Source: Dehalococcoidia bacterium
GTDB taxonomy: Bacteria > Chloroflexota > Dehalococcoidia > Tepidiformales > Tepidiformaceae
Direction of reading: 5' to 3'
Length of the DNA stretch: 38,874 nt
NCBI GenBank assembly: GCA_022827945.1
Contig: JAJEIT010000099.1
Coordinates: 1 to 38,874, forward strand
The translations under genes were made by a program, and so were the position numbers. Shown piece after piece: positions 15,052-22,206 of this stretch; positions within the stretch are counted from its first letter, which is position 1, and each line of letters begins with the position of its first letter. The notes below the pieces were generated by a model. It ran no database searches. It was given only the letters and a program-made list of their open reading frames with translations, and was not told the DNA's origin.

Positions 15052-15468
15052 TCAGCTCCCGGCGACGAACCCCGCCACCGCCCGCCGCGCCTCCTCCTGC
15101 GCTCCCGCGAGCGCGTCCCCGCCCTCCAGCGGCGTCCAGCGATACTCGAAGCGCAGCCCCTGCGCGCGCTCCGGCCCCATCGGTTCGCAGCGCCAGGTGT
15201 CGGGCAGGACGAGGGCCGGCGTCGTGACGAAGCAGTGCCACTGCCGGCCGTCCGCCTCGAAGGCCGCCGCTTCCTCCCACCCCTCGAGCGGCAGGCCGCT
15301 CTCCTCCAGCACCTCGCGCGCGACCGCCTCCAGCGGCGTCTCGCCGGGGTCGACGGTGCCGCCGGGCACCTGCAGCCCCGCCTCGGGCATCCCCGCGTGC
15401 TCGAACACGAGCAGCTCGCGCCCCTCGGCGCCCTCGCGCAGCACGAATCCGTACGCCTTCTCCGCCAT
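15052..15468 (-). CDS. Nudix hydrolase
   Basis: A 138-aa Nudix protein that hydrolyses a nucleoside-diphosphate-linked substrate. The box is intact: GGTVDPGETPLEAVAREVLEESGL, with REVLEESG placing the metal-binding Glu residues. The second half ends in a region (EARRAVAGFVAGS) often seen in small dNTP or cofactor pyrophosphatases. The substrate is not predictable. I chose the ATG at 15468; the one at 15489 has no ribosome site. It lies divergent from the membrane gene at 15519. Confidence 0.85.
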   Translation of the reverse strand: MAEKAYGFVLREGAEGRELLVFEHAGMPEAGLQVPGGTVDPGETPLEAVAREVLEESGLPLEGWEEAAAFEADGRQWHCFVTTPALVLPDTWRCEPMGPERAQGLRFEYRWTPLEGGDALAGAQEEARRAVAGFVAGS

Positions 15469-15518
15469 CCGCTGATTCTGGCAGATCACGCCCTTGCGCG
15501 AAGGGCTACACTCCCACC

Positions 15519-15740
15519 GTGACCCAGCAACGCCAATCGAGGATCGCGGGCTTCTGGCGCTACCTGCGGATGGTGCTCATCCTGGTCCTCGGCGTCCTGC
15601 TCGTGGCGCAGATCGTGCGCATGCAGTGGAGCGACGTGCCCATCACGGCCATCTTCGTCGCCCTGCTGATCTTCCTCGAGGCGCTCGACCGCGGCTGGAT
15701 CCGCGGGATGAGAGGCGGCGGGCCTCCCCGCTCGGGGTAG
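15519..15740 (+). CDS. Small two-helix membrane protein
   Basis: A 73-aa protein with two membrane helices (about 17-35 LRMVLILVLGVLLVAQIV, and 43-55 ITAIFVALLIFLE) and a basic C-terminal tail. No family recognised. It uses a GTG start only 6 nt after TACACT (15507-15512), so it may be leaderless. It is followed after 32 nt by the SnoaL-like gene. Confidence 0.6.
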   Translation: MTQQRQSRIAGFWRYLRMVLILVLGVLLVAQIVRMQWSDVPITAIFVALLIFLEALDRGWIRGMRGGGPPRSG

Positions 15741-15772
15741 AATCGCGCCCCAACCTGAAGGGAGCCCCTCAT

Positions 15773-16204
15773 ATGTCCGACGCCCAGTACCTCGCCGACC
15801 GCATCGCCCTCATGGACGTCATGGTCAAGTACGGCACCGCCGTCGACGCCCGCGAGATGGACCGCTACCGCTCCTGCTTCACCGACGACGTGCTTGTCGT
15901 GGGGTACGGCCCCGAGGACATGAAGGGCGCCGATACCTACCTCGACTACGTCATCACCGCCCTCGAGAACTTCCCCGCCACGCAGCACATGATGGGCAAC
16001 CAGGTCGCCGAGATCGACGGCGACACCGCCCACACCCGGACCGACGTCCAGGCCACGCACGTGCTGAAGGAAGACCCCGACGCGATCATGACCCTCTGGG
16101 CCACCTACGTGGACGACATGGTCCGGGGCGAGGACGGCCAGTGGCGCATCAAGCGCCACGAGCTCGTGCGCGCGGGCAGCCAGCGAACCGTCAACCAGCC
16201 CTGA
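15773..16204 (+). CDS. SnoaL/NTF2-like protein
   Basis: A 143-aa protein with the SnoaL/NTF2-like cone fold: an N-terminal helix (ADRIALMDVMVKYGTAVDAREMDRYRSCFTDDV), then strands (VGYGPEDMKG, HMMGNQVAEIDGDTAHTRTDVQATH) and the terminal QWRIKRHELVRAG strand. Members of this family include isomerases, dehydratases and oxygenase small subunits, and the H at MMGN and the YxD residues are typical pocket positions. The specific reaction is unknown. AAGGGAG precedes the ATG, and TAGAAT lies 29 nt upstream. It sits beside three luciferase-like enzymes on the opposite strand. Confidence 0.8.
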   Translation: MSDAQYLADRIALMDVMVKYGTAVDAREMDRYRSCFTDDVLVVGYGPEDMKGADTYLDYVITALENFPATQHMMGNQVAEIDGDTAHTRTDVQATHVLKEDPDAIMTLWATYVDDMVRGEDGQWRIKRHELVRAGSQRTVNQP

Positions 16205-16220
16205 CCCCGCAGCCGCTTCC

Positions 16221-17171
16221 CTATAGATCCGCCACCTGCGGCAGCACGTTGCTCGCGAGCCAGTCGGGCACGGCGTCCGAGGACAGGTCAAAGTAGGTGA
16301 ACTGGACCTCGTCGATGCCCGCCTCCGCGAGCTGCCCGAGCTTGTCCACGATCTCGTCCGGCGTCCCCATGACCGCGCCGATGCCCCGCACCATCTCCCG
16401 GTAGCCGGCCGGCGACATGCCGGGCGGCGGGGGCATGCGCTCCATCTGCAGCAGCGTTGCCGCCTCCACCTCCGCGTCCGTCGGCCCGATCAGGCCCATC
16501 GTCGTCATGGTGTGCCGGATCTCGCCGGGCTCGCGCCCGAGCTCGTTGCAATAGCCGGCCAGCAGGTCGCACTTGTGCCGGTAGGCGTCGAGCGGCAGGT
16601 CGACGGCGTTCCAGGCGTCGGCGTACTTGGCCACGAGGGGCAGGGTGCGCTTCTCGCCCCCGCCCGCGATCAGGACCGAGGGCCGCCCCGCTACCGGCTT
16701 CGGTCGGGTATCGGCCTCGTGCAGGCGGTAGTAGCGTCCCTCGAACGAGGCGGGCCCCGCGCCCCACATCCGTCCCAGCACCTCCAGGTACTCATCCAGC
16801 CGGTCGAACCGCTCCCCCAGCGAGGGGTAGTCGATGCCGTAGGCGGTGTGCTCCCCTTCGTTCCAGCCGACCCCCAGCCCCAGCACGAAGCGCCCGCCGC
16901 TGAGGAGGTCGAGCTGCGCCGCCAGCCGCCCCACGTTCGAGGGCGGGCGGAACATCACCGGCGTCACCAGCGACCCGAAGCGGATGCGCTCCGTCTCCCG
17001 CGCCGCCAGTGCGAACAGCAGGTACGGGTCGATCGAGTCGATCTGGTTGACCGTGTAGAAGTGGTCGCCCAGGTAGTAGGAGGAGAAGCCGTGCTTCTCC
17101 GTCGCCCGCATCGACGCGATCGCCTCCTCGAACGTCACCCCCCAGGGCCCGACCACCAGCCCGATGTCCAT
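16221..17171 (-). CDS. Luciferase-like F420/flavin-dependent oxidoreductase (copy 3 of 3)
   Basis: A 316-aa enzyme of the luciferase-like monooxygenase class, which uses F420 or FMNH2. It begins MDIGLVVGPWGVTFEEAI and has the conserved YLGDHF, a FGSLVTPVMFRPPSNVGRLAA segment, GLGVGWNEGEHTAYGIDYP, VLIAGGGEKRTLPLVAKYAD and the C-terminal VQFTYFDLSS. These blocks are shared with the two genes upstream on the same strand. The gap to the next copy is only about 10 nt, so they form one operon of tandem duplicates. F420 use is typical for this subgroup but is inferred. Confidence 0.92.
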   Translation of the reverse strand: MDIGLVVGPWGVTFEEAIASMRATEKHGFSSYYLGDHFYTVNQIDSIDPYLLFALAARETERIRFGSLVTPVMFRPPSNVGRLAAQLDLLSGGRFVLGLGVGWNEGEHTAYGIDYPSLGERFDRLDEYLEVLGRMWGAGPASFEGRYYRLHEADTRPKPVAGRPSVLIAGGGEKRTLPLVAKYADAWNAVDLPLDAYRHKCDLLAGYCNELGREPGEIRHTMTTMGLIGPTDAEVEAATLLQMERMPPPPGMSPAGYREMVRGIGAVMGTPDEIVDKLGQLAEAGIDEVQFTYFDLSSDAVPDWLASNVLPQVADL

Positions 17172-17181
17172 GCCTGCGCCC

Positions 17182-18135
17182 CTACAGGTCCCCCACCTGC
17201 GGGAGGATGTTGTCCGCGAGCCAGTCGGGCACGGCTGTGGAGGAGAGGCTGAACCAGATGAAGACGATCTCGTCGACGCCCGCCTCCCCGAGCCGCCCGA
17301 TCTTGTCCACCATCTCGTCGGGCGACCCCATGATGACGGCGCTCCTGCCGCGCTGCTGCGCGAGGTAGTCCTTCGCGGACATGGGGCTGGGTGGGGCCCG
17401 GCGCAGCATCTGCAGCGCCGCCTCCGCCTCCAACTCCTCCTCCGTCGTCCCGATGAGGCCCATCGTCATCATCGTGTGCCGGATCTCGCCCGGGTCGCGC
17501 CCGACCTCGTCGCAGTAGCCGGCGAGCAGTTCGCGCTTGTGCCGGTAGCCGTCGGGCGTCAGGTCGACGCAGTTCCACTCGTGCGCGTGCTTCGCCACGA
17601 GTGGCAGGGTGCGCTTCTCGCCACCCCCCGCGATGAGCACGGTCGGGCGCCCGGGCGCGGGCTTCGGTCGGGTGTCGGCCTCGCGCAGGCGGTAGTAGCG
17701 CCCCTCGAACGAGGCGGGCCCCTCGCCCCACATCGCCTGCATCACCTGGATGTACTCGTCCAGCCGGTCGAAGCGCTCCCGCAGCGAGGGGTAATCGACG
17801 CCGAAGGTCTCGTGCTCGCCCGGATGCCAGCCGACTCCCAGCCCCATCACGAAGCGCCCGCCGCTGAGGAGGTCGAGCTGCGCCGCCAGCCGCCCCACGT
17901 TCGAGGGCGGCCGGAACATGACCGGCGTCACGAACGGCCCGATGCGGACGCGTTCCGTCTCGCGCGCCGCCAGCGCCAGGAGCAGGTACGGCTCGATGGA
18001 GTCGATCTGGTTCACCGAGAAGAAGTGGTCGCCCATGTGCCAGGAGTTGAAGCCACGCTCCTCGGTCGTCCGCATGGTGGCGATCGTCTCCTCAAGGGAG
18101 TACCCCCACGGCCCGATGACAATCCCGATCTTCAT
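17182..18135 (-). CDS. Luciferase-like F420/flavin-dependent oxidoreductase (copy 2 of 3)
   Basis: A 317-aa paralogue with the same blocks as its neighbours: MKIGIVIGPWGYSLEETI, HMGDHFFSVNQIDSIEPYLL, PFVTPVMFRPPSNVGRLAA, GLGVGWHPGEHETFGVDYPS and VLIAGGGEKRTLPLVAKHAH. GGGGAGG supports the ATG at 18135. It differs from copies 1 and 3 in WHMGDHF (YYLGDHF in the others) and in the C-terminal region, where substrates differ in this family. The substrate is unknown. Confidence 0.92.
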   Translation of the reverse strand: MKIGIVIGPWGYSLEETIATMRTTEERGFNSWHMGDHFFSVNQIDSIEPYLLLALAARETERVRIGPFVTPVMFRPPSNVGRLAAQLDLLSGGRFVMGLGVGWHPGEHETFGVDYPSLRERFDRLDEYIQVMQAMWGEGPASFEGRYYRLREADTRPKPAPGRPTVLIAGGGEKRTLPLVAKHAHEWNCVDLTPDGYRHKRELLAGYCDEVGRDPGEIRHTMMTMGLIGTTEEELEAEAALQMLRRAPPSPMSAKDYLAQQRGRSAVIMGSPDEMVDKIGRLGEAGVDEIVFIWFSLSSTAVPDWLADNILPQVGDL

Positions 18136-18151
18136 GCCGATCCTCCCCGCG

Positions 18152-19102
18152 CTACAGGTTCCACACCTGCCGCATCACCTCGTTCGCGAGGAATGCCGGC
18201 AGGCTGTCGCTGGTCAGGTCGAAGTAGACGAACTGGATCTCGTCCAGCCCTTCCTCCGCGAGCCATCCGAGGTGGTCGACCACCTCGTCCGCGGTCCCCA
18301 TGATCGCGCCCCCCGCGCGCAGCGCCTCGCGGTACTCGGCGGGCGTGGGGTTGCCGGGCGGGGGCGTGCGCTGCATCTGCGTGAGCGTCGCCGCCTCCAC
18401 CTCCTTGTCCGTCCTCCCCACGAACCCGATCGTCGTCATCGAGCGGCGGATCTCCCCCGGGTCGCGGCCCACGTCGTCGCAGTGCTCGGCCAGCACCTCG
18501 CACTTGCGGCGGAATACCTCGGGCGTCAGGTCGACGCTGTTCCATTCGGCCGCGTACTCGGCGACGAGCCTCAGGGTGCGTTTCTCGCCCGCGCCCCCGA
18601 TGAGGAGCGGCGGGTGTCCCGGCGGCGGCTTCGGCAGCGCGTCCGCCCCGCTGAGCTGGTAGTACCGCCCCTCGAACGAGGCGGGCCCCCGGCCCCACAT
18701 CCGCTGCATCACCTGGATGTACTCGTCCAGCCGGTCGAAGCGCTCCCCCAGTGGCGGCCAGTCGACGCCGTAGGTGACGTGCTCCGCCTCTCCCCAGCCG
18801 ACGCCCATCCCGAGCACGAAGCGCCCGCCGCTGAGGATGTCGATCTGCGCCGCCAGGCGCCCCACGTTCGAGGGCGGCCGGAACATCACCGGCGTCACCA
18901 GCGGTCCGAAGCGGATGCGCTCCGTCTCCCGCGCCATCAGCGTGAACAGCAGGTACGGCTCGAGCGAGTCGAGCTGCTCGCCCACGAAGAAGTGGTCGCC
19001 CAGGTAGTACGAGGAGAAGCCGTGCCTCTCGGCCGCGTCGATCGAGAAGCTGATGTCGTCGAACGACACGTCCCAGGGTCCAACCGCGAATCCGATCTCC
19101 AT
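18152..19102 (-). CDS. Luciferase-like F420/flavin-dependent oxidoreductase (copy 1 of 3)
   Basis: A 316-aa enzyme that is the first gene of the tandem set. Blocks: MEIGFAVGPWDVSFDDIS, YYLGDHFFVGEQLDS, PLVTPVMFRPPSNVGRLAA, GMGVGWGEAEHVTYGVDWP, LLIGGAGEKRTLRLVAEYAA. GGGAGGGAAGG precedes the ATG. It is followed 16 nt later by copy 2. A hairpin at 19168-19197 separates it from the Rieske gene upstream, so the operon probably begins here. Confidence 0.92.
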   Translation of the reverse strand: MEIGFAVGPWDVSFDDISFSIDAAERHGFSSYYLGDHFFVGEQLDSLEPYLLFTLMARETERIRFGPLVTPVMFRPPSNVGRLAAQIDILSGGRFVLGMGVGWGEAEHVTYGVDWPPLGERFDRLDEYIQVMQRMWGRGPASFEGRYYQLSGADALPKPPPGHPPLLIGGAGEKRTLRLVAEYAAEWNSVDLTPEVFRRKCEVLAEHCDDVGRDPGEIRRSMTTIGFVGRTDKEVEAATLTQMQRTPPPGNPTPAEYREALRAGGAIMGTADEVVDHLGWLAEEGLDEIQFVYFDLTSDSLPAFLANEVMRQVWNL

Positions 19103-19167
19103 GGCCTTCCCTCCCGGCTGGGTGATGGCTCCGCCTAACCGTACGCGACTCGGCGCACGGGATCAGG

Positions 19168-19197
19168 AAGCGGCGACGCCCGGGGGCGCCGCCGCTT
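19168..19197 (-). terminator. Hairpin between Rieske and luciferase-like operons
   Basis: AAGCGGCG (19168-19175) pairs with CGCCGCTT (19190-19197), and an inner CGCCC/GGGCG extends the stem. It lies just past the stop of the Rieske gene on the minus strand. There is no strong T-run, so its efficiency is uncertain. Confidence 0.5.
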
Positions 19198-19230
19198 CGT
19201 TTCGGGTACCGCTTGCCGCCGGGCCGCCTC

Positions 19231-20508
19231 CTAGCGGTCGGGGCCGTACAGGTAGTCGTCGATGACCTTGTTCATGTGGCGGATGCGACGCTCGCGGTAG
19301 TTGATGAGCAGCCCCTTGTAGGAGCGCGAGTTCATCCCCTTCTGCACGCGCGGCAGGTTGTACGAGTCCTGGTCCATCACCAGCCCCAGCGAGATCTCGC
19401 CGTGCTTGTGCTGGCTGTGGATCGGGCGCGGCACGTCCGTGCCCTCGGGCAGGCGCGCGTAGCTCTGGATGTCGAAGTACATCTTGTTCGGATCCGTCGC
19501 GTGCGGTCGCTGCCGGAAGAACCCGAAGCTGCGGTGGTGCGTGTTGAACGTCAGGTTCGGGAAGATGTAGTAGTGGTAGTCATCTGACATCTGGTCGTCG
19601 TTGAGCTCGGAGACGTCCATCCCCTCCTCCTCGGCGACCTCGCGGGCGCGCTTCTGCAGGAAGGGGCGCACCTCCGCGCTGCGGCCCTCGAACTCCTGCG
19701 GGTCGACGCCCGCGTTGCGCAGCCGCCCCTTGAGCCCGTCCGTGACCTCCTCCGGGTTCTGGTAGCGCGGGCTCACGATGCCCATCGGCACCAGGTAGCG
19801 GTTGTGGCGCTCGTAGAGGTCGATCTGCACGTGGATGTCGTCCAGTCCCTCGAGCAGCTGCGGGTGGATGCCCTGCACGTGGTAGACCTCGTTGAACGCG
19901 TCCACCGAGGCCTTCCAGTTCGTGTCCCACTCGACCGTCTTGTCGGAGACGATCGAGAACTCTTCCATGTGGTACGCGTCCAGGTGCTGGGCGACCGGGT
20001 CGAGGAACTCGAGCAGCGGCTCGGCGTCCGGGTTCAGGTTGAAGAAGATGAAGCCGCCCCAGGTGTCGCAGGGCACCTCGACGAGGGCCGTCTCCTGGGG
20101 GACGCCCTGGGTGAAGGTGTCCTCGTCCGGGACGAACTTCTTGGAGCCGTCGAGATTGAACTCGAAGAAGTGGTAGGCGCACTGGAACGATTCCGCGTGC
20201 CCCATGCCGGGGTTGCGGATCTGGTTCCCGCGGTGCGGACAGACGTTATAGAACGCGCGGATCTTGTCCTCCGCCTCGCGCACGATCAGGAGCGACTCGG
20301 GGCCGAGCTCCGTCGTGAAATAGTCGCCCACGGTGGGGATGTCGGACTCGCGGCCGGCCATGTTCCAGACCTTCGTCCACATGCGCTCCCACTCGAGGTC
20401 CATGAACTCCTTCGAGGTGTAGCGCTCCTTGGGGATGAGGTCGGTCCCCATGTAGGGCTCGGGGGCCTTCTCCGTGGGCGTGGTGTGGGCGATCTTCTCC
20501 TGAACCAT
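19231..20508 (-). CDS. Rieske-type aromatic ring-hydroxylating oxygenase, alpha subunit (copy 1)
   Basis: A 425-aa Rieske oxygenase catalytic subunit. The [2Fe-2S] ligands are Cys90, His92, Cys110 and His113 (NVCPHRG...FQCAYHFF). The mononuclear iron site is in NWKASVDAFNEVYHVQGIHP (bridging Asp203, His210, His215). The enzyme inserts O2 into an aromatic or aliphatic substrate and needs a ferredoxin or reductase, which is not encoded here. A close paralogue lies at 28267-29547 with the same spacing. GGAGGAACAG precedes the ATG. The substrate is unknown. Confidence 0.93.
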   Translation of the reverse strand: MVQEKIAHTTPTEKAPEPYMGTDLIPKERYTSKEFMDLEWERMWTKVWNMAGRESDIPTVGDYFTTELGPESLLIVREAEDKIRAFYNVCPHRGNQIRNPGMGHAESFQCAYHFFEFNLDGSKKFVPDEDTFTQGVPQETALVEVPCDTWGGFIFFNLNPDAEPLLEFLDPVAQHLDAYHMEEFSIVSDKTVEWDTNWKASVDAFNEVYHVQGIHPQLLEGLDDIHVQIDLYERHNRYLVPMGIVSPRYQNPEEVTDGLKGRLRNAGVDPQEFEGRSAEVRPFLQKRAREVAEEEGMDVSELNDDQMSDDYHYYIFPNLTFNTHHRSFGFFRQRPHATDPNKMYFDIQSYARLPEGTDVPRPIHSQHKHGEISLGLVMDQDSYNLPRVQKGMNSRSYKGLLINYRERRIRHMNKVIDDYLYGPDR

Positions 20509-20574
20509 CTGTTCCTCCGCGGGTCGTTTCGAGACGTGGCCCGATGGTACGCCGTTCTGTCAATCTCTGCGCTC

Positions 20575-20580
20575 TATAGT
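20575..20580 (+). promoter_or_regulatory. -10 box, small-gene cassette 1
   Basis: TATAGT lies 17 nt before the ATG at 20598, followed by GGAGGCG as the ribosome site. There is no clear -35. Confidence 0.45.
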
Positions 20581-20597
20581 GGGCATGGAGGCGTGAC

Positions 20598-20789
20598 ATG
20601 GCGGACTTTGGCGGCGGCGGGTTCATGCCGCCCAATCCCGGACCCGAGCTGGAGATGCTGGCCCAGGCCCAGAAGGACGAGATGCGGCGCCAGCACGGCG
20701 GCGACCACCGCCCCCCGAAGCGGCCCCGCGGCCCGCGCTTCGGCTTGCTGCGGCGGGTCGTCCGTCTCATCCGCGGCGGCGGGGACTAG
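20598..20789 (+). CDS. Small basic protein, GLLRR family member 1
   Basis: A 63-aa protein. It reads MADFGGGGFMPPNPGPE, then a charged helix-like stretch, and ends in PRFGLLRRVVRLIRGGGD. The same C-terminal block is found in the next three genes, whereas the N-terminal parts differ. The C-terminus is basic and amphipathic, like a nucleic-acid or membrane-binding tail. It is not a family I recognise. The ATG has GGAGG 6 nt upstream and a TATAGT box at 17 nt. The protein is encoded outside any known operon, on the plus strand, while the flanking Rieske gene is on the minus strand. Confidence 0.75.
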   Translation: MADFGGGGFMPPNPGPELEMLAQAQKDEMRRQHGGDHRPPKRPRGPRFGLLRRVVRLIRGGGD

Positions 20790-20812
20790 CGCCCGCCGGC
20801 CTCCCGCGCTGG

Positions 20813-20818
20813 TACAGT
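20813..20818 (+). promoter_or_regulatory. -10 box, small-gene cassette 2
   Basis: TACAGT lies 16 nt before the ATG at 20835; AAGGGG follows as the ribosome site. Confidence 0.45.
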
Positions 20819-20834
20819 GGAAGGGGTTGCAGAC

Positions 20835-21029
20835 ATGGCCAATTTCCAGGGTCCTTCGACCGGCCTGACGGAGCTGAACGCCCGCGCCAAGCGGCGGCAG
20901 GCTGAGCTCGAGCGGAAAGCCGCCATGGAGGTGGCCGGGAATCGCCGCGTGCTCGAAGGACGCCCGCGAGCCCCCCGCTTCGGGCTGCTGCGCCGCATCG
21001 TGCGCGCCATCCGCGGCGGCGGGGACTAG
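20835..21029 (+). CDS. Small basic protein, GLLRR family member 2
   Basis: A 64-aa protein that begins MANFQGPSTGLTELNARAKR, has a helical charged middle (RQAELERKAAMEVAGNRR) and ends APRFGLLRRIVRAIRGGGD. The last 18 residues match the first gene except for two or three changes. At the DNA level the shared region differs mostly at third codon positions (CGG/CGC, GTC/ATC), as expected for protein-level constraint. The ATG at 20835 follows AAGGGG. An in-frame ATG at 20817 overlaps the -10 box and is unlikely. Confidence 0.75.
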   Translation: MANFQGPSTGLTELNARAKRRQAELERKAAMEVAGNRRVLEGRPRAPRFGLLRRIVRAIRGGGD

Positions 21030-21058
21030 CGCTGCTCTATCGCGGTGTCCCCTTCGGC

Positions 21059-21064
21059 TACAGT
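21059..21064 (+). promoter_or_regulatory. -10 box, small-gene cassette 3
   Basis: TACAGT lies 17 nt before the ATG at 21082; GGGGAGGTG follows as the ribosome site. Confidence 0.45.
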
Positions 21065-21081
21065 GGAAGGGGAGGTGTTGC

Positions 21082-21255
21082 ATGTCCACCAACGCAGGTC
21101 CCCCGCCGCTAGGAGAGATTGGCGGCAGGAAGCACCCAATGCTCCGGCATCGCATGAGGCACGATGGTCACAGGGTGCCGAAGGGACCTCGCTTTGGGTT
21201 GCTGCGCCGCGTCGTGCAGTGGGCCGTCGGTCTTATCCGTGGCGGCGGGGACTAG
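21082..21255 (+). CDS. Small basic protein, GLLRR family member 3
   Basis: A 57-aa protein. It begins MSTNAGPPPLGEIGGRKHPM, has a His-rich middle (LRHRMRHDGHR) and ends GPRFGLLRRVV, then QWAVG, then LIRGGGD. The five residues QWAVG replace the single Arg found in members 1, 2 and 4. The tag GGCGGCGGGGACTAG is identical to that of members 1 and 2. GGGGAGGTG lies 5 nt before the ATG. The N-terminus shares almost nothing with the others, so only the tail appears constrained. Confidence 0.72.
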   Translation: MSTNAGPPPLGEIGGRKHPMLRHRMRHDGHRVPKGPRFGLLRRVVQWAVGLIRGGGD

Positions 21256-21284
21256 CGGACGGCTCGTCCTTCCCCGGCGTCCGC

Positions 21285-21290
21285 TAGAGT
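21285..21290 (+). promoter_or_regulatory. -10 box, small-gene cassette 4
   Basis: TAGAGT lies 15 nt before the ATG at 21306; GGGGAGGGG follows as the ribosome site. Confidence 0.45.
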
Positions 21291-21305
21291 GGGGAGGGGT
21301 GTCAG

Positions 21306-21491
21306 ATGGTGGACTTCGAACCTCCATCCAGTGAGCACGAGTGGAGAACGCTCCGGGAGGCCAAGTACTCGGAGCTGGAGTCGGTGAGGGCGGCCGCCCG
21401 CCAGGTTGACCTGGCCCGCGGGTCGCAGCGCCGTCCGCGGCTGGGGTTGCTGCGCCGGATCGTGCGTTTCATCCGCGGAGGCGGCGACTAG
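21306..21491 (+). CDS. Small basic protein, GLLRR family member 4
   Basis: A 61-aa protein that begins MVDFEPPSSEHEWRTLREAK, has an acidic-basic helix (YSELESVRAAARQVDLARG) and ends RPRLGLLRRIVRFIRGGGD. Here the Phe of PRFG is Leu. M-(A/V)-(D/N)-F at the start recurs in members 1, 2 and 4. The stop GGCGACTAG differs slightly in synonymous positions from the other tails. It is the last of the four cassettes. Confidence 0.75.
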   Translation: MVDFEPPSSEHEWRTLREAKYSELESVRAAARQVDLARGSQRRPRLGLLRRIVRFIRGGGD

Positions 21492-21580
21492 GGCGACGGT
21501 CTCCGAGCACTGACGACCCGCTGAGGGGTATCGTTGAGTCTCGGCGCGGGCCGGACCGGCATTCCCGGCAGGGAGGAAAC

Positions 21581-21799
21581 ATGGGGATCTTCGGTCAAGA
21601 TCAAGAGGTGCGCGGCGCGGCAGCCAGGGCCAGCCGAGGGATCGAGAAAGCGATAAACCCGCATCGAGCCCCGCGCGGGACCCCCGGCCTTGGAATCGAT
21701 CCTGCCCTGAAAGAAGGGCGCCGCCGCTACGAGCAGGAACACCCCTCCCGCATACGCTGGCTGTTCAAGGTCGGGGAGTGGATTAGCAGACGTTTCTAG
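21581..21799 (+). CDS. Small cationic protein next to the GLLRR cluster
   Basis: A 72-aa protein with no GLLRR tail. It has a basic character throughout (MGIFGQDQEVRGAAARASRG), a central Pro/Gly segment (HRAPRGTPGLGIDPALKEGRR) and ends in a Trp/Arg-rich amphipathic helix (RIRWLFKVGEWISRRF). Its placement and basic C-terminal helix suggest a link to the cluster before it. The ATG has GGGAGG a few nt upstream. Unknown function. Confidence 0.65.
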   Translation: MGIFGQDQEVRGAAARASRGIEKAINPHRAPRGTPGLGIDPALKEGRRRYEQEHPSRIRWLFKVGEWISRRF

Positions 21800-21803
21800 C
21801 GCC

Positions 21804-22196
21804 ATGCCCGACAACCGCTCGCCCAAACCCGACCACGACGCCGCCGCCCAGATCGGGCGCACCCTCGGGAGGCTCGTGCGCAAGGCCCACGACGCCGCGC
21901 TCGAGGCCCAGCCGGAGGTCGAGCTCCACGCCCGCCGCGCCGCGAAGATCGCGAAGGAGACCGTCGAGGCCGCCCGCCCCGAGGCCGAGCGCATCGCCCA
22001 CGACGCCATCGAGGCCGCCCGGCCCGCCGCCGAGCAGGCGGCGAAGTACGTCCGCGAGCACGAGGACGAGATCCGGCAGGTCGGCAGCGTCGCCGGCGAG
22101 GCGATCGCCTGGAGGGTCCTGCCGCGGCCGCTGCGCCCGTTCCTCGCCGGGACGGTCGGCAAGTTCTTCCGGCAGAAGCCCCCGAAACAGTCCTGA
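21804..22196 (+). CDS. Alanine/glutamate-rich helical protein
   Basis: A 130-aa protein, helical over most of its length, with heptad-like repeats of Ala, Glu, Arg and Lys (AKIAKETVEAARPEAERIAHD, IEAARPAAEQAAKYVREHEDE). These resemble LEA-like or coiled-coil proteins. The end is basic (GTVGKFFRQKPPKQS). It starts 4 nt after the previous gene, so the two are probably co-transcribed. No family is assigned, since low-complexity helices are not diagnostic. Confidence 0.6.
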   Translation: MPDNRSPKPDHDAAAQIGRTLGRLVRKAHDAALEAQPEVELHARRAAKIAKETVEAARPEAERIAHDAIEAARPAAEQAAKYVREHEDEIRQVGSVAGEAIAWRVLPRPLRPFLAGTVGKFFRQKPPKQS

Positions 22197-22206
22197 GCCC
22201 GGCTCC

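Noticed and set aside
20817..20834. Upstream ATG (20817) for the second GLLRR gene
   Set aside because: It overlaps the TACAGT box and lacks a ribosome site; the ATG at 20835 matches the spacing of the other copies.
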